Assembly (NCBI GenBank): GCA_902805615.1
Contig: CADCTQ010000257.1
Location: 1-38,042 of the forward strand
Direction of reading: 5' to 3'
DNA length: 38,042 bases
Origin: an uncultured Cytophagales bacterium
Lineage (GTDB): Bacteria; Bacteroidota; Bacteroidia; Cytophagales; 172606-1
Shown: positions 6,720 to 16,900 of the stretch, in pieces
Layout: each line of letters starts with the position of its first letter
Numbering within the stretch: the first letter of the stretch is position 1
Notes under the pieces: model-generated
Told to the model about the DNA's origin: nothing
What the model saw: only the letters and a program-made list of their open reading frames with translations
Database searches by the model: none
Translations under genes and position numbers: made by a program

Positions 6720-8225
6720 TCAGGAGCCGGCGCCGGGCAACTTTTTGCAACTGAACTGCCTGCGGACCTCAGTCATTTTTTGCCATACGGCATGGGAGGC
6801 TGGCTGGGGGGAGACTTCGAAGAAAACGGCCGTACGGCCCGCCCCGGCGCATTCCTGCACGTACACGCTGCAATTGAGTACGATGGGCCGGGGATTTTCC
6901 GCCTGGTAGTCCAGCATGTGGATGGTGCCGCGGTAGGCATCCTTGTCGCCCGGTTCGGCTTTTGCCTGTTTCATGGCAACGCGGGTGGGCACGATCCGTT
7001 CGCGGGGGATTTTTCGGGGTCCGATGTTCCGGCCCACCAGGCCTTCGTAATACTCGGTGAGGTATTGTTCGAGGCGCTTGGCCGTGAGGGCAGGGTCTCC
7101 CTCCACCCACCACAGGTAGCTGTAACTCCAGTAGTCTTCTTTCCCGGCCTTGTCCCAGCCGGGCATAAAGCGGATGTCTTCGCTCCCGCGGAGGGCGATG
7201 CCGGGGGCAAATTCCGGGGGAAGCGCAAACAACTCCGTAGCCCAGCCTTCCGGTGCCGGTAAGTGATACGGCGGTTCCCAACTGACCGGGTCAAAAATGT
7301 CGAGCTTCCCTTTGATCCAGTCAATGAATTCAACCTCATCCACAATGGACAAGGTGTTTGGGTGGCGCGTGCCGTTGTTGCGCATGCCGGGCTGCGCGGA
7401 GGCGACAAATTCAGCGTCTTTGTTGCCGCTCACCAGCAGGCGGCTGATCATCTCGGTGGCATCGGGCAGGGCGGTGTCGTAATAGCCGTTGCCCCGGTTC
7501 TTCAGGTGCCACGCAATGTCGGCGTCGTAATACAGGCGGACGGGCGTGTTTTTCAGGTACCGTTCGTTGCCGGGCGCTTCATCGGCCTTGTAAAAAGGCG
7601 ATAGTTCTTTATAACGCGCCGGGTTTTGCGGGGCGCTCCCGATTTCCTGCCCGAGTTTGCCCACAATGAACTTCGCGTCGGCTACCGTGCTGGGGTAGTA
7701 GTTTTTCTTGATCTGCCTTTCCGACCAGTGCCACAGCCCCGCCAGGTCAACCGGACTGTCGACGGCAAATACCGCCTTGGGCCGGACCGGGAACCGGGCA
7801 GGGTACTGGAAAGTAAGCTCGGCGTACCGCAGCAGCACGTTACCCGCGTAGTCGTACCCGCCGAAGGCGAACCGGGACGTATCCACGGGGTATTTGCCGG
7901 CCACGTGCCGGATGATCCGGTTCATCCGGGCGGTGGCCGCCGTGTCGGCGTACAGTTTATCTTTCACCGAAGCCAGCACGGTCAGGATGCCGTTGGTATA
8001 GGCCACCTGCGGGATCCGGGTCTCGGGCAGCAGGCTCTCGGGGGTGGTGAAACTACAGAACAACACCACCACCCCCTTGATGGCTTTTGAAGCCGGCGGC
8101 ACGGCCAGGTAGTACCCATCCGTACTGTCTTTTGCATCAAAAATGACCTTTTCGCTGGTTTGTGCTGCGCCCGCCCGGGGAAAGAGCAGGCAGAACGCCA
8201 GCAGCGCCGTCATTAAAATTTTCAT
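6720..8225 (-). CDS. Exported alpha/beta-hydrolase-like protein with Asp at the nucleophile elbow
   Basis: The 501-residue product begins with a clear signal peptide (MKILMTALLAFCLLFPRAGA). Residues about 27-300 follow an alpha/beta-hydrolase pattern: a strand GVVVLFCSF, a helix, then FAFGGYDYAGNVLLRYAE (120-136). At the nucleophile elbow the expected Ser is replaced by Asp125 (GGYDYAG). A segment with RHPNTLSIVDEVEFIDW (about 297-313) fits the region of the catalytic His. Residues about 320-501 form a second domain (WWVEGDP, LTEYYEGLVGRNI, a strand-rich end) of no family I recognise. It may be a periplasmic hydrolase with an Asp nucleophile or a non-catalytic binding relative. It starts 57 bp after the CmlA-like gene stops and is probably co-transcribed. 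Its substrate is unknown. Confidence 0.6.
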   Translation of the reverse strand: MKILMTALLAFCLLFPRAGAAQTSEKVIFDAKDSTDGYYLAVPPASKAIKGVVVLFCSFTTPESLLPETRIPQVAYTNGILTVLASVKDKLYADTAATARMNRIIRHVAGKYPVDTSRFAFGGYDYAGNVLLRYAELTFQYPARFPVRPKAVFAVDSPVDLAGLWHWSERQIKKNYYPSTVADAKFIVGKLGQEIGSAPQNPARYKELSPFYKADEAPGNERYLKNTPVRLYYDADIAWHLKNRGNGYYDTALPDATEMISRLLVSGNKDAEFVASAQPGMRNNGTRHPNTLSIVDEVEFIDWIKGKLDIFDPVSWEPPYHLPAPEGWATELFALPPEFAPGIALRGSEDIRFMPGWDKAGKEDYWSYSYLWWVEGDPALTAKRLEQYLTEYYEGLVGRNIGPRKIPRERIVPTRVAMKQAKAEPGDKDAYRGTIHMLDYQAENPRPIVLNCSVYVQECAGAGRTAVFFEVSPQPASHAVWQKMTEVRRQFSCKKLPGAGS

Positions 8226-8282
8226 GGGATAGGTGGTTAGGTTTGTGGATGCACCCGGGGCAGGTCGCCGGGGCTTTTTCCG

Positions 8283-9890
8283 TCAGTACTCGATGATCCG
8301 CTCGCCGAACAACCGTTCGGCCACGATCCCCTCGGAGGAACAGTACTCGAGCACCCGGTTCGACTCAACGATGGGCTTGGACTCCTCGGTGTATTTGATG
8401 GAGCTGATGAACTTGAGCCAGGGCTCGGCCCCCATCGCGTACACAAACACGTCGCGGGGCTGAAAAAGCTCGATCATGGCCCGTGACTGCTCGTAGTTAC
8501 AACCGGCCAGCCGCCGGCTCTGGTCTTTGTCGCGCTCCAGTTGCCGGGGCAACAGCGGGCCGTACAACCACGAGAGCGGCGCCCCTTCGCATTCCATTCC
8601 CAGGAAAAGAATGTCGGCCCCCCCTACTGCTTCCACCACCCTTTCGTAAATGCGGGGCTCCACGTTGCACGAATCGGCCGCAAACAATATTTTCATTCCG
8701 TTCTTAAGCTCCACCAGGTGACAGAGTTTGCTCCTGATGTCGAGGTCGGCGTGCTCCCCGATGAAGGGCAGCCCGGTTATTTTGCAGTGGGGCAGGTGCA
8801 ATTCTTCCAGGTCGCCCAGTTCAATGACCTTTTCAAACCCGATCTTTTCGAACAATAATTTCAGGCTCGGGTCCTGCAGGCTTCCCCCGTTGCTCCTGGG
8901 TACCACCACGTTCCTGATCTTTGACCGGATGCGGAGCAACGTTTCAAACAGGATGTGGTCCTGGTGGTTGTGCGTAAAAAGCACGTAATCAATCGTGTCG
9001 GGCAGGTCGGCAAACGTGAAGCGGGATATGTCTGACTCGTACCCGTAACTGATCACCGGGTCCACCAGGATGGTGGCGTCTTTGGTTTCCACCAGGATGC
9101 AGGCGTGGCCGAAATACCGGGTCAGCACGCCCTCGCCGGCGTACCGCTGGTAGGGAACGGGCGCCTCGGTGGTAAAGAAGGATTTGAACAGGGGTTCATC
9201 GTCCGGGCCGATGCCTAGCGACTCCCGGATGTGGCCATACCGGGCCGGGGCGTCCACCATCGCAAACAGTTCGTCGATGCGCTTGTCGCGGAAGGGCACG
9301 TTGAACCGGAGCACGTTTTCGCCGGCCAGCTTGGGCGTACTCAGCACGAAAGAGCGGGCGTCGTCGCTGTTGGTGAGAAACAGGTTGAAGCTTTGCAGTT
9401 CCTCCTTGTAGTATTTGCTTTTGTAGAGCAGCGACTCGAAAAAGCGGTAAGACGGGTTGTTGTTGAGGTCGTAGAACAGTTCGATGTAGCCCCGCAGGGC
9501 GGCCGGCACCCGGTCGTAGAGCGTGTACAGGGCGTAGCCCTTGGCTTCCTGCTGCAACAACTGGTTGAGTTGCGCAATGTCTTCGCAAAACGCCAGCAGG
9601 TCGGCGCACGCCTCGAGCGTATGCTCCCGCATCTCCCTGATTTCCCCTACCCTTTTGCCCTCGTAATCAATGAAAGGCCCGCCGAGCATTTTGGGGTTGC
9701 GCACGGCCGCCGCGTGGATCTGGGGGTTCTTGATGTAAGACTCCATGATCTTCAGGTGCCGGTCTTTGATGTTCAACGCCGCGGTGGCCGGAGAAATCAG
9801 GTGGGTCCAGGCGTACCAGTTGTCCACCAGGGGCTCAATCACCAGGTTGGGCCTTACAAAAACCAGGTCATCATCTTTTATCTCCATCAT
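8283..9890 (-). CDS. CmlA-like diiron beta-hydroxylase candidate (metallo-beta-lactamase fold)
   Basis: From the ATG at 9890 (MMEIKDDDLVFVRPN) the product is 535 residues; ATG 9917 is also possible. Residues about 1-240 form an N-terminal helical domain without homology obvious to me. From about 250 comes a metallo-beta-lactamase domain: TRYFGHACILVE, strand ATILVDPVIS, metal motif HNHQDH (307-312), then GEHADL with Glu379 where a His is usual, and AADSC with Asp406. This length and architecture, and Glu in place of His, match CmlA, the diiron oxygenase that beta-hydroxylates an amino acid tethered to an NRPS carrier domain in chloramphenicol synthesis. It lies between the outer-membrane barrel and hydrolase genes. 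The probable role is beta-hydroxylation of a residue on one of the NRPS carriers. A plain hydrolase remains possible. Confidence 0.7.
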   Translation of the reverse strand: MMEIKDDDLVFVRPNLVIEPLVDNWYAWTHLISPATAALNIKDRHLKIMESYIKNPQIHAAAVRNPKMLGGPFIDYEGKRVGEIREMREHTLEACADLLAFCEDIAQLNQLLQQEAKGYALYTLYDRVPAALRGYIELFYDLNNNPSYRFFESLLYKSKYYKEELQSFNLFLTNSDDARSFVLSTPKLAGENVLRFNVPFRDKRIDELFAMVDAPARYGHIRESLGIGPDDEPLFKSFFTTEAPVPYQRYAGEGVLTRYFGHACILVETKDATILVDPVISYGYESDISRFTFADLPDTIDYVLFTHNHQDHILFETLLRIRSKIRNVVVPRSNGGSLQDPSLKLLFEKIGFEKVIELGDLEELHLPHCKITGLPFIGEHADLDIRSKLCHLVELKNGMKILFAADSCNVEPRIYERVVEAVGGADILFLGMECEGAPLSWLYGPLLPRQLERDKDQSRRLAGCNYEQSRAMIELFQPRDVFVYAMGAEPWLKFISSIKYTEESKPIVESNRVLEYCSSEGIVAERLFGERIIEY

Positions 9891-9926
9891 GTAAGTGGTG
9901 TTTAGGGCATCGGGCAACCGGGCCGG

Positions 9927-12254
9927 CTACTTGATGCGGTCAATGTTCATGTCGGTGTCCACGTTCTTAAAGGCGGACTTCACCGCACCCAGCGAGTACT
10001 TGAACGTGAGCGAAAGCGCCCGGACGTCCTCGAAATAGGTGCCGCGGGAATACACGTCGTCAATGTCAAAGGTTTGGACAAAGTTTTGTCCCCGGAAAAT
10101 GTTGTCGAAACTCAGCGTGCAGGAGAGCCGCTCGAAGAACGTTTTCGAAACGCCCAGGTCCACCGACGACAGCCCGTTCCGTTCGTAGAGGCCGGTGTAT
10201 CTTTTGGTGACGAACCACGCCGTGACCAGCAGGGAATAATTGCGGGGCAGGGCGAACTGGTTGCTTGAGTAGAGGTACACGTTGGGCCGGGGCTCGTTGA
10301 GGGTCGCCTCCGGGTCGGTGATGCGGCTGAAGTTGGCAACCATCACGTTGGTAGAACTCCACTGCTTGTATTTGATCGGGTAGGTCAGGCTCACGTTCAC
10401 GCCGGCCTCCCGGGCGTAGTTGCGGTCCTTGAGCGTCACCACCTGCCGGGCCTCGTCAAACTCGGTCCCGAAGTAAACGGGGTCCTGCTGCCAGTAGTAG
10501 AACACGCGCAACAGCTTGTCCTTGTACCGGAAGCCTGCCGACAGGTCGTGCGTGATGGTGGGCCTGAGGGTAATGTTGCGGGCAAACTCGGTGAAAGGGT
10601 TCAGGTAGACCACGATCTGGTTGAGGCTCGAAAAATTGGGCCGCCGGATGCTCTTGGCGTAATTGAACGTAATGCCTTTGGTGGTGTCGAGCGAAATGTC
10701 GACGTTGGCCTTCGGAAACAGCATGAGTTGCCTGCGGTCGAGCAGCCGGTCGGTCGAGTCGCGGAACCCGCCGATGATCCGGGCGTCTTCGGCCCGTACC
10801 CCCGCCGTGTAGCTGATCTTGCTCAGTTTACCCGACAGTTGGGTGTACCCCGCCTTGATGAGTTCGTCGTAATCGTAGGTGGAAAAAATGCTGGCCGGGG
10901 GCTGGTAATTGCGGATATCGGCAATGGCTTTCGCATCGGCCTTCGACACGTTGACGCCCATTTCCCATTTGGCGTCCTTCCACAGCGCCTTCTCGAAATC
11001 AATCTTTCCCGAAAGCGCATTGATCCGGAAAAGCTGGTTGTTGTAGGCGGATTCCACCTCCGGCGTACCGTTGAAACCGTTGAAGATGGACGTTGCCAGG
11101 TCTTCGGCGTATCCGGAGTACTGGGCCCCGAAGAACAACTGCCCCTTTAGTTTCTTGAGTTTTTTGCTGTAGTTGCCGTTGCCGCTGTAGTACACCCGCC
11201 GGTTGTCGTTGAAGGTGTTGGTGATGATGTTGTCCTGCCGCTCCCCGTTGCTGAACACCGAATTGGCGTTGTTGGGGTAAGTCACGTCGCGGATTCGCGC
11301 GTTGGCGTTCACCGAAATGTAATCGTCGTCATTCAACTGGTAAAACACGCCGCCCCCGAGCACGAACTGGGGACTGTTCTCCACCGACGTTGCCGCGTAA
11401 TTGGAGCGCAGGTCGTAGCGGTCGATCCGGAAATCGTGGCTGTTGCGTTCCCAGATCTTGAGGTGGTTGTACTGCACGTTCCCTTTCAGTTCCAGCCGGT
11501 TGCGCCGCACGCTGGTATTGACCTGCAGGTAGTTGTTGTAGCGCCGCTTGATGGAAGCCGTTTCCGAAATGTCCGTCTTGAAGCCCTGGTTCTGGTTTAC
11601 TTTCCGCCGGACCAGGATTACCACCCGCCCGTCGGCGTCGTACTTGGAGGATGGGTTGTTGACGATCTCGATGTCGCGGATGTCGCGGGGAGACAGCGAC
11701 GTCAGGTCGTTCATGGTGACCCGCTGGTTGTCGAGGAAGATCACCACTTCGGCCCTGCCGATCGCGTACACCAGTTGTTTGTCCGGGGTGAGCTGAATGC
11801 CGGGCAGCTTGGTCATCAGGTCTACCGTGTTGGACGTTTCCGCAAAGATCGTGTTCTCGACGTTCATGGTCAGGTTGCCCTCCTTGCTGCTGAACACGTT
11901 CTTTTCGCCCACCACGCTCACGCCCTGGAGGGCTACGGCCGATTCTTCCATCGTCAGTGCCACCTCCGTGTCCTTGTCGAGTTGCACGCTGGCAAACGCG
12001 TCCAGGTACCCCAGGCAGGCAGCCTTGAGTACGTACGCGCCTTTTTCGACCTGGTTGAAGTCAAACTGTCCCGCCCGGATGATGGTGACCTTTACCACCG
12101 TCGAATCCCCGGGCCGCAGCAGCATGACGTCGCCTGCCTCCACGGCCGGCCCGGTGGTTGAGGTCACTTTGCCCGAGAGTTTGAATTTCTCCTGCCCGGG
12201 GCAGGCGATGCTGCCCAGTGCCGCCAGCGTACAGATCAAAAAAAACTTGTGCAT
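9927..12254 (-). CDS. Outer-membrane beta-barrel protein (TonB-receptor-like, OMP_b-brl_3 type)
   Basis: From ATG 12254 (MHKFFLICTLAALGSIACPGQ) the product is 775 residues with a signal peptide. Residues about 24-105 are a carboxypeptidase-regulatory-like beta-sandwich (LSGKVTSTTGPAVEAGDV ... GAYVLKAACLGY). Residues about 125-215 are plug-like (TVDLMTKLPGIQLTPDKQ, RDIRDIEIVNNPSSKYDADG), and the rest is a beta-barrel rich in alternating aromatic strands. This is the common Bacteroidota outer-membrane family related to TonB-dependent receptors. No TonB box is clear near the mature N-terminus. In the cluster it could pass the product or its iron complex across the outer membrane, or be a general outer-membrane protein. 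A possible promoter lies about 400 bp upstream. Confidence 0.8.
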   Translation of the reverse strand: MHKFFLICTLAALGSIACPGQEKFKLSGKVTSTTGPAVEAGDVMLLRPGDSTVVKVTIIRAGQFDFNQVEKGAYVLKAACLGYLDAFASVQLDKDTEVALTMEESAVALQGVSVVGEKNVFSSKEGNLTMNVENTIFAETSNTVDLMTKLPGIQLTPDKQLVYAIGRAEVVIFLDNQRVTMNDLTSLSPRDIRDIEIVNNPSSKYDADGRVVILVRRKVNQNQGFKTDISETASIKRRYNNYLQVNTSVRRNRLELKGNVQYNHLKIWERNSHDFRIDRYDLRSNYAATSVENSPQFVLGGGVFYQLNDDDYISVNANARIRDVTYPNNANSVFSNGERQDNIITNTFNDNRRVYYSGNGNYSKKLKKLKGQLFFGAQYSGYAEDLATSIFNGFNGTPEVESAYNNQLFRINALSGKIDFEKALWKDAKWEMGVNVSKADAKAIADIRNYQPPASIFSTYDYDELIKAGYTQLSGKLSKISYTAGVRAEDARIIGGFRDSTDRLLDRRQLMLFPKANVDISLDTTKGITFNYAKSIRRPNFSSLNQIVVYLNPFTEFARNITLRPTITHDLSAGFRYKDKLLRVFYYWQQDPVYFGTEFDEARQVVTLKDRNYAREAGVNVSLTYPIKYKQWSSTNVMVANFSRITDPEATLNEPRPNVYLYSSNQFALPRNYSLLVTAWFVTKRYTGLYERNGLSSVDLGVSKTFFERLSCTLSFDNIFRGQNFVQTFDIDDVYSRGTYFEDVRALSLTFKYSLGAVKSAFKNVDTDMNIDRIK

Positions 12255-12706
12255 AATCGAAGTTGTTACGGGTGGTTGGTGGTACCGGTGCGGCAAGCCC
12301 CCGGACACATTCCGGTGCGGGTACCAAAAAAGCGTTGGGTTAGGTTGAGGCCGCGCTGCGCGCCGTCGGAATCTTTGCCCGGGTGGCAGCGCACGGCCGT
12401 TCACGATGCAGGCCGGCAGGAGTAGAAGAGAAGGAAACCGGAGCGTCTTTTTTTAATGGATACTCCCGAAAAAAAACTGTTGTTCTCAAAAGCAATGCAA
12501 TCAAATAAAACTTGTATTTTCTTTCTTCCTACTCTTCCTCCCACCCGGCTTTTTTGTTTTCGGGAATTGCCTGCGTTCCGGCGATTTCTACCGGGCACGG
12601 CTTTACCTCGGCAATCATGTTATACAATCGCCAAACCGGGGTTACACCGATAAGCGCGCAAAGATAGAGAATTAATCGGTTACCGCCGCCCCGGCGAATG
12701 TCAATT
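12255..12706. other. 452-bp intergenic region with candidate promoter
   Basis: No convincing gene lies in this stretch. It is more A/T-rich than the flanking genes, especially 12460-12545, and separates the aminotransferase gene from the outer-membrane-barrel gene. Short ORFs here on both strands are unconvincing. Candidate -7 element: see 12659-12666. Confidence 0.55.
12659..12666 (-). promoter_or_regulatory. Candidate Bacteroidota -7 promoter element
   Basis: The minus strand reads TATCTTTG, an exact match to the Bacteroidota -7 consensus TAnnTTTG. It lies about 400 bp upstream of the outer-membrane-barrel gene and just past the aminotransferase stop. No clear -33 TTG is seen at the expected spacing, so the call is weak. 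It would give the tailoring genes their own transcript. Confidence 0.3.
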
Positions 12707-13969
12707 TTAAATACCCGCTTCCGTCAAAGATGTGCGGATAATGCCAAGTCCCTTTACAATGTCCGATTCCTGGCTCGTGATCGCCGGCATGATTTTCACT
12801 ACATTGTTTTGAAAACCGCACGTATCCATGAGGATTCCGTTCCTGAAGAGCACTTTTTGCAACGACGAATTTTTCTCTTCGTTCTCGGTTTCTAATCCGA
12901 ACATGAGTCCTCTTCCTTTGAGTTTTACCCTTCCCTGCCACTCGGCGGTAGAAAAATAATCTTGCACCAGTTTTCCCTTCCGGAAGATCTCCCGGCTGAA
13001 ATCAGGGTTCTTCCAGTATTCGAGGGCCCGCGTTGCCGCCACGAAAGCCAGGTTGTTGCCGCGGAAAGTACCGTTGTGCTCACCGGGCCGCCAGCAGTCA
13101 ATGGCCGGATTAATCAGGTTGACCGACAGCGGGAGCCCGTACCCCGACAGGGATTTCGACAGGCAAACGATGTCGGGCTGCACGTCCATCTGCTCGAAGC
13201 TGAAGAACGTACCGGTTCGGCCGCACCCGGCCTGGATGTCGTCGAGGATGAGCAGTACGCCGAACTCTTTGGCAAGGGCGCCAACGGCTTCCACCCATTC
13301 CCTGGGGGCCACCCGGATGCCGCCTTCCGCCTGCACGGTTTCCAGGATGATCGCCGCCGGCCGGTCCGCGGCATTGCTCGTTGCCAGCCGGCTGGCGAGC
13401 AGGTCAAGGCTGTCTTCGTGTTCGGCAAACGGGAACTGGAGCGTATTCTGGGTGTAGTCGTGCTTGAGGGCCTTGTTCTTCATGCCCGAAACGGACATGG
13501 AACCGTAGCTCATCCCGTGGAAGGAATGCTCGAAATAGGCGATCTTTTCGCGGCCCGTGAATTTCCGCGCCAGCTTGATGGCCGCTTCCACGCTGTTGGT
13601 GCCCGTAGGACCACAGAACTGCATTTTATAGTTGTAGCCGCGCGGACGCAGGATCACTTCGTTGAACTGCCGCATGAAGTGCAGCTTGGCCCCGGTCATC
13701 TGGTCGAGGGAATTGATGATTCCGTCCTGTTGCAGGTAGTCAATGATGGCCTGCTTCATCACCGGGTTGCTGTGGCCGTAGTTGAGCGAGCCCGACCCGC
13801 TGAAGAAATCCAGGTACTTTTCGCCGTCCTCGGTGTAGAGGTAGGAGCCGGAAGCTTTCACGAATATTTTCGGGAACAGCCGGCTGTAGTACCGTACTTC
13901 GGATTCCATCGCATCGGCCGAACGTTCGTGCTTGTTTACTTTTGGCTGGGGTTGTGCTACATTAAGCAT
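12707..13969 (-). CDS. Class III aminotransferase, diaminobutyrate-2-oxoglutarate type (EctB-like)
   Basis: From ATG 13969 the product is 420 residues; a GTG three codons upstream is an alternative. It has the fold-type-I class III signature: GPTGTNSVEAAIKLARK (120-136), HSFHGMSYGSM, the PLP-ring Asp in LILDDIQAGCGRTG, and Schiff-base Lys272 in CLSKSLSG. The helix and substrate segments (CGPTGTNSVEAA, WRPGEHNGTFRGNN) are typical of EctB/DatA-like 2,4-diaminobutyrate aminotransferases, which make L-2,4-diaminobutyrate (Dab) from aspartate-semialdehyde and glutamate. No ectoine genes are nearby; it follows the terminal NRPS gene by 16 bp. It most likely supplies Dab as a building block for the acidic-pocket adenylation domains of modules 2 and 4. 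Specificity is inferred from motifs and context. Confidence 0.8.
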   Translation of the reverse strand: MLNVAQPQPKVNKHERSADAMESEVRYYSRLFPKIFVKASGSYLYTEDGEKYLDFFSGSGSLNYGHSNPVMKQAIIDYLQQDGIINSLDQMTGAKLHFMRQFNEVILRPRGYNYKMQFCGPTGTNSVEAAIKLARKFTGREKIAYFEHSFHGMSYGSMSVSGMKNKALKHDYTQNTLQFPFAEHEDSLDLLASRLATSNAADRPAAIILETVQAEGGIRVAPREWVEAVGALAKEFGVLLILDDIQAGCGRTGTFFSFEQMDVQPDIVCLSKSLSGYGLPLSVNLINPAIDCWRPGEHNGTFRGNNLAFVAATRALEYWKNPDFSREIFRKGKLVQDYFSTAEWQGRVKLKGRGLMFGLETENEEKNSSLQKVLFRNGILMDTCGFQNNVVKIMPAITSQESDIVKGLGIIRTSLTEAGI

Positions 13970-13985
13970 AAAATTCACTTTTTAG

Positions 13986-16900
13986 TTAGTTAAGGTGTTT
14001 GTTCAGGAATTCAATCATCAGGGCAATGGTGCCGCCTTCCATCATGTTGATGTGGTTGCAGGGAATGGGGTAGACGTCCACCCTTCCCGTGGTAAAGTCG
14101 CGCCAGCCCAGATCTTCGCGCTCCGCTTTGCCGGCCGCCATTTCGTTCCGGCGGGCCACCTGCTCGTCGGTGAAGGCCGTCAGGGTCTGTTCGCCCCTGA
14201 ACAGCACGACCGGCACGTCGAGCGGCTCGCGGGTGTCGGGCACGTAGGAAATGGACGCATTGGTCATGTACACGTCCATGTAGGCTTTCAACTGCCCGGG
14301 GGTAAGGCCCGCCTCCCGGGGGGCGAGCCGGCCGTGGAACAGGGCCAGTTGTTCGGCTTCGGGCTTGCCGGCCAGCTCGTGCCGGTCCAGTGCCACCTGC
14401 TCGCCGGGCGTCCGGGCGGCCAGGTTGTAGACATCCTTGAAGTAGAGCAGCCAGTCGGTATAGGTGGCCGGCAGGGTCTCGTCGTAGGGCTGCTCGGTAG
14501 CGTCGGGCGCCAGCGCGTCGAAGACGATCAGTTGCTTGACGCCGAACCCGCTCCGGGTCAGCTGGAGGGCCATTTCGTAGATCACCCCGCCGCCGAAAGA
14601 GTAGCCCGCCAGCGTGTAGGGCCCTTCCGGGCTGATCTTCTGCATTTCGGCGATGTACACTTTTGCCATTTCCGGTACCGACCGCAGCGGGGCCGACTGC
14701 GCATCGGCGCCCGGGGCCTGGAAGGCGTACAGGGGCTGGTCGGCACCCAGGGCGCGGGCCAGTTCGTAATACGGGATCACGTTTCCGCCGCCGGGCGGCG
14801 CGCAGAACACCGGCGGTTTGGTGCCTTCGGCATTCATGGCTACCACCGGCGGGGCCCCCTGCCCGTCGCCGGCGGCAATCCGGCCGGCCAGGGCGCTGAT
14901 GGTCGGATGGGTGAGCAGCGCCGAGATGGGCAGCCGTACCGAGAAAACCTTCCCGATGCGGGCCATCACTTTGGCGGCCAGCAGCGAATGCCCGCCCACT
15001 TCGAAGAAATTGTCAAACACGCCCACCCGCCCGGCATTCAATACTTCCTGCCATATTTCCACCAGCCCCTGCTCGGTCTGGTTGCGGGCCGGCGCGTACT
15101 GCTTCTCCGGCAGGGTGGCCGCCCCGGGGGCGGGCAGCCGCTTTTTGTCTACTTTGCCGCTGTCCGTGTGGGGCAGCCCGTCGAGCGGGATGAACACGCC
15201 GGGAATCATGTAGGGCGGCAACACCGACCCCAGGTACTGCCGGATGCCGGCTTCGTCAAAATCGCCCGCCGGCACGACGTAGGCAACCAGTTGCCGGCTC
15301 CCGCTCGCGGCGACGGGCGCCGTCACGACGCACCGGCTGACGCCGGCCGACCGGCTGAGCACGGTTTCTATTTCACCCGGCTCGATCCGGAAGCCCCGGA
15401 TCTTGACCTGGTCGTCCAGCCGGCCCCGGTATTCGAGGTTGCCGTCGGGCCGCCAGCGGGCCAGGTCGCCGGTCCGGTACATGACGCCGGGCATGAACGG
15501 GTCCTGCACGAATTTTTCTTCCGTCACGCCACCCCCGTTCAGGTACCCCCTCGCCACGCCGTCCCCGGCAATGCACAATTCCCCGACGAGGCCCTGCGGC
15601 ATGAGCCCGCCGGCTTTGCCCAGGATGTAGGCGCGGGTGTTGGTGATGGGTTTGCCGATGGGCACGCTGCCGGTCTCGCCCGGTTCCACCCGGTAGACCG
15701 TGGTGATAACGGTGGTCTCGGTGGGACCGTAATTGTTGAAAAGGGTAAGGTTCGCCTTTTCGGGAAGCACCAACGCCTCGCCGCCCGTGAGGATGGTGGC
15801 TTTGCCGGCAGCGCGTTTGTTGCTGATGAAATCAAGGCACACCTGCGTGGGCAGGAAGATGTGGGTGATCTCCTGGTCGAGGATGAACGCTTGCAACCGG
15901 GCGGTGTCGTGCCGGGTATCGTTGTCGCGGACCGGGCACAACGTCGCCCCGTTGACCAGGTAAGGATGCGTTTCCCAGACGGAGGCGTCAAACGCCGGCT
16001 CGGCGAACATCGCGCCCCGGCTGTGCCGGGTCACCTGGTAGTACGACGTATGAAAGCAGCACAGGTTCACCAGGCTCCGGTGTTCGACCATCACCCCTTT
16101 GGGCCGGCCGGTAGAACCCGACGTGTAAATGACGTACGCCAGGTCGCCGGCCGAAGCCGCCGCCAGGGGTGATTCCGACGCGGCGGGGCCCAGGCGCTCC
16201 AGTTCCGTATCCACCCGGAAAACGGCCGTGCCGGGGTGGTCCGGGAGGCTCGCCTCCTCCGATTCAACGAGTACCAGCCGGAGCCCGGCGTCTTCGAGGA
16301 TGAACGATTTCCGCTCGGGCGGGTAATCCATGCCGATGGGTACGTACGCCGCGCCGGCCTTGAGCACGCCCAGGATGGCAACGACCATCCAGGAAGACCG
16401 GTGCGTCATGATGCCGATGAGCGCACCGGGCTGCACGGCGCAGGCGTCGCGCAGGTGGCGGGCCAGCCGCGTGGCTTTTTCATCCAGTTCGCCGTAGGTG
16501 AGCGACTGCGCGCCGTCGCGCACGGCAACGTTGCCGGGCCACTGCCGGGCCTGCCGTTCAAAAAGCGCCACCACCGTCGTGTCGGCCGGGTAGGGCGCCG
16601 CCGTGTCGTTGAATTCGGCCAGCAGCCGGTTTTCTTCCGCCGGGCTCAGCAGGTTGAGCGTTTCCACCGGTCGGTCGGGCTCCGCCACCACCGCCGCCAG
16701 CAGCCGCCGGTAGTGTTCCAGCGTGCGGTCAATGACTCCTCCGCCCAAAAAGCCGTTGCGGCACTCCAGGTTGAGCTGCAACCCTTCGGGCCGGTCTTCC
16801 ACGGTCAGGGTCAAGTCGAACTTCGGGTTGCCGTTTTCGAACGGCACGGCCGACAACGTCACCTCGTCCTCGCCCGGCGGCTCGGCCCCGGGCGGGTCGC

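Noticed and set aside
12401..12653. Short ORFs on both strands in the 12255-12706 gap
   Set aside because: Composition is lysine/serine/phenylalanine-rich from an A/T-rich non-coding stretch, with no domain and no support from neighbours.
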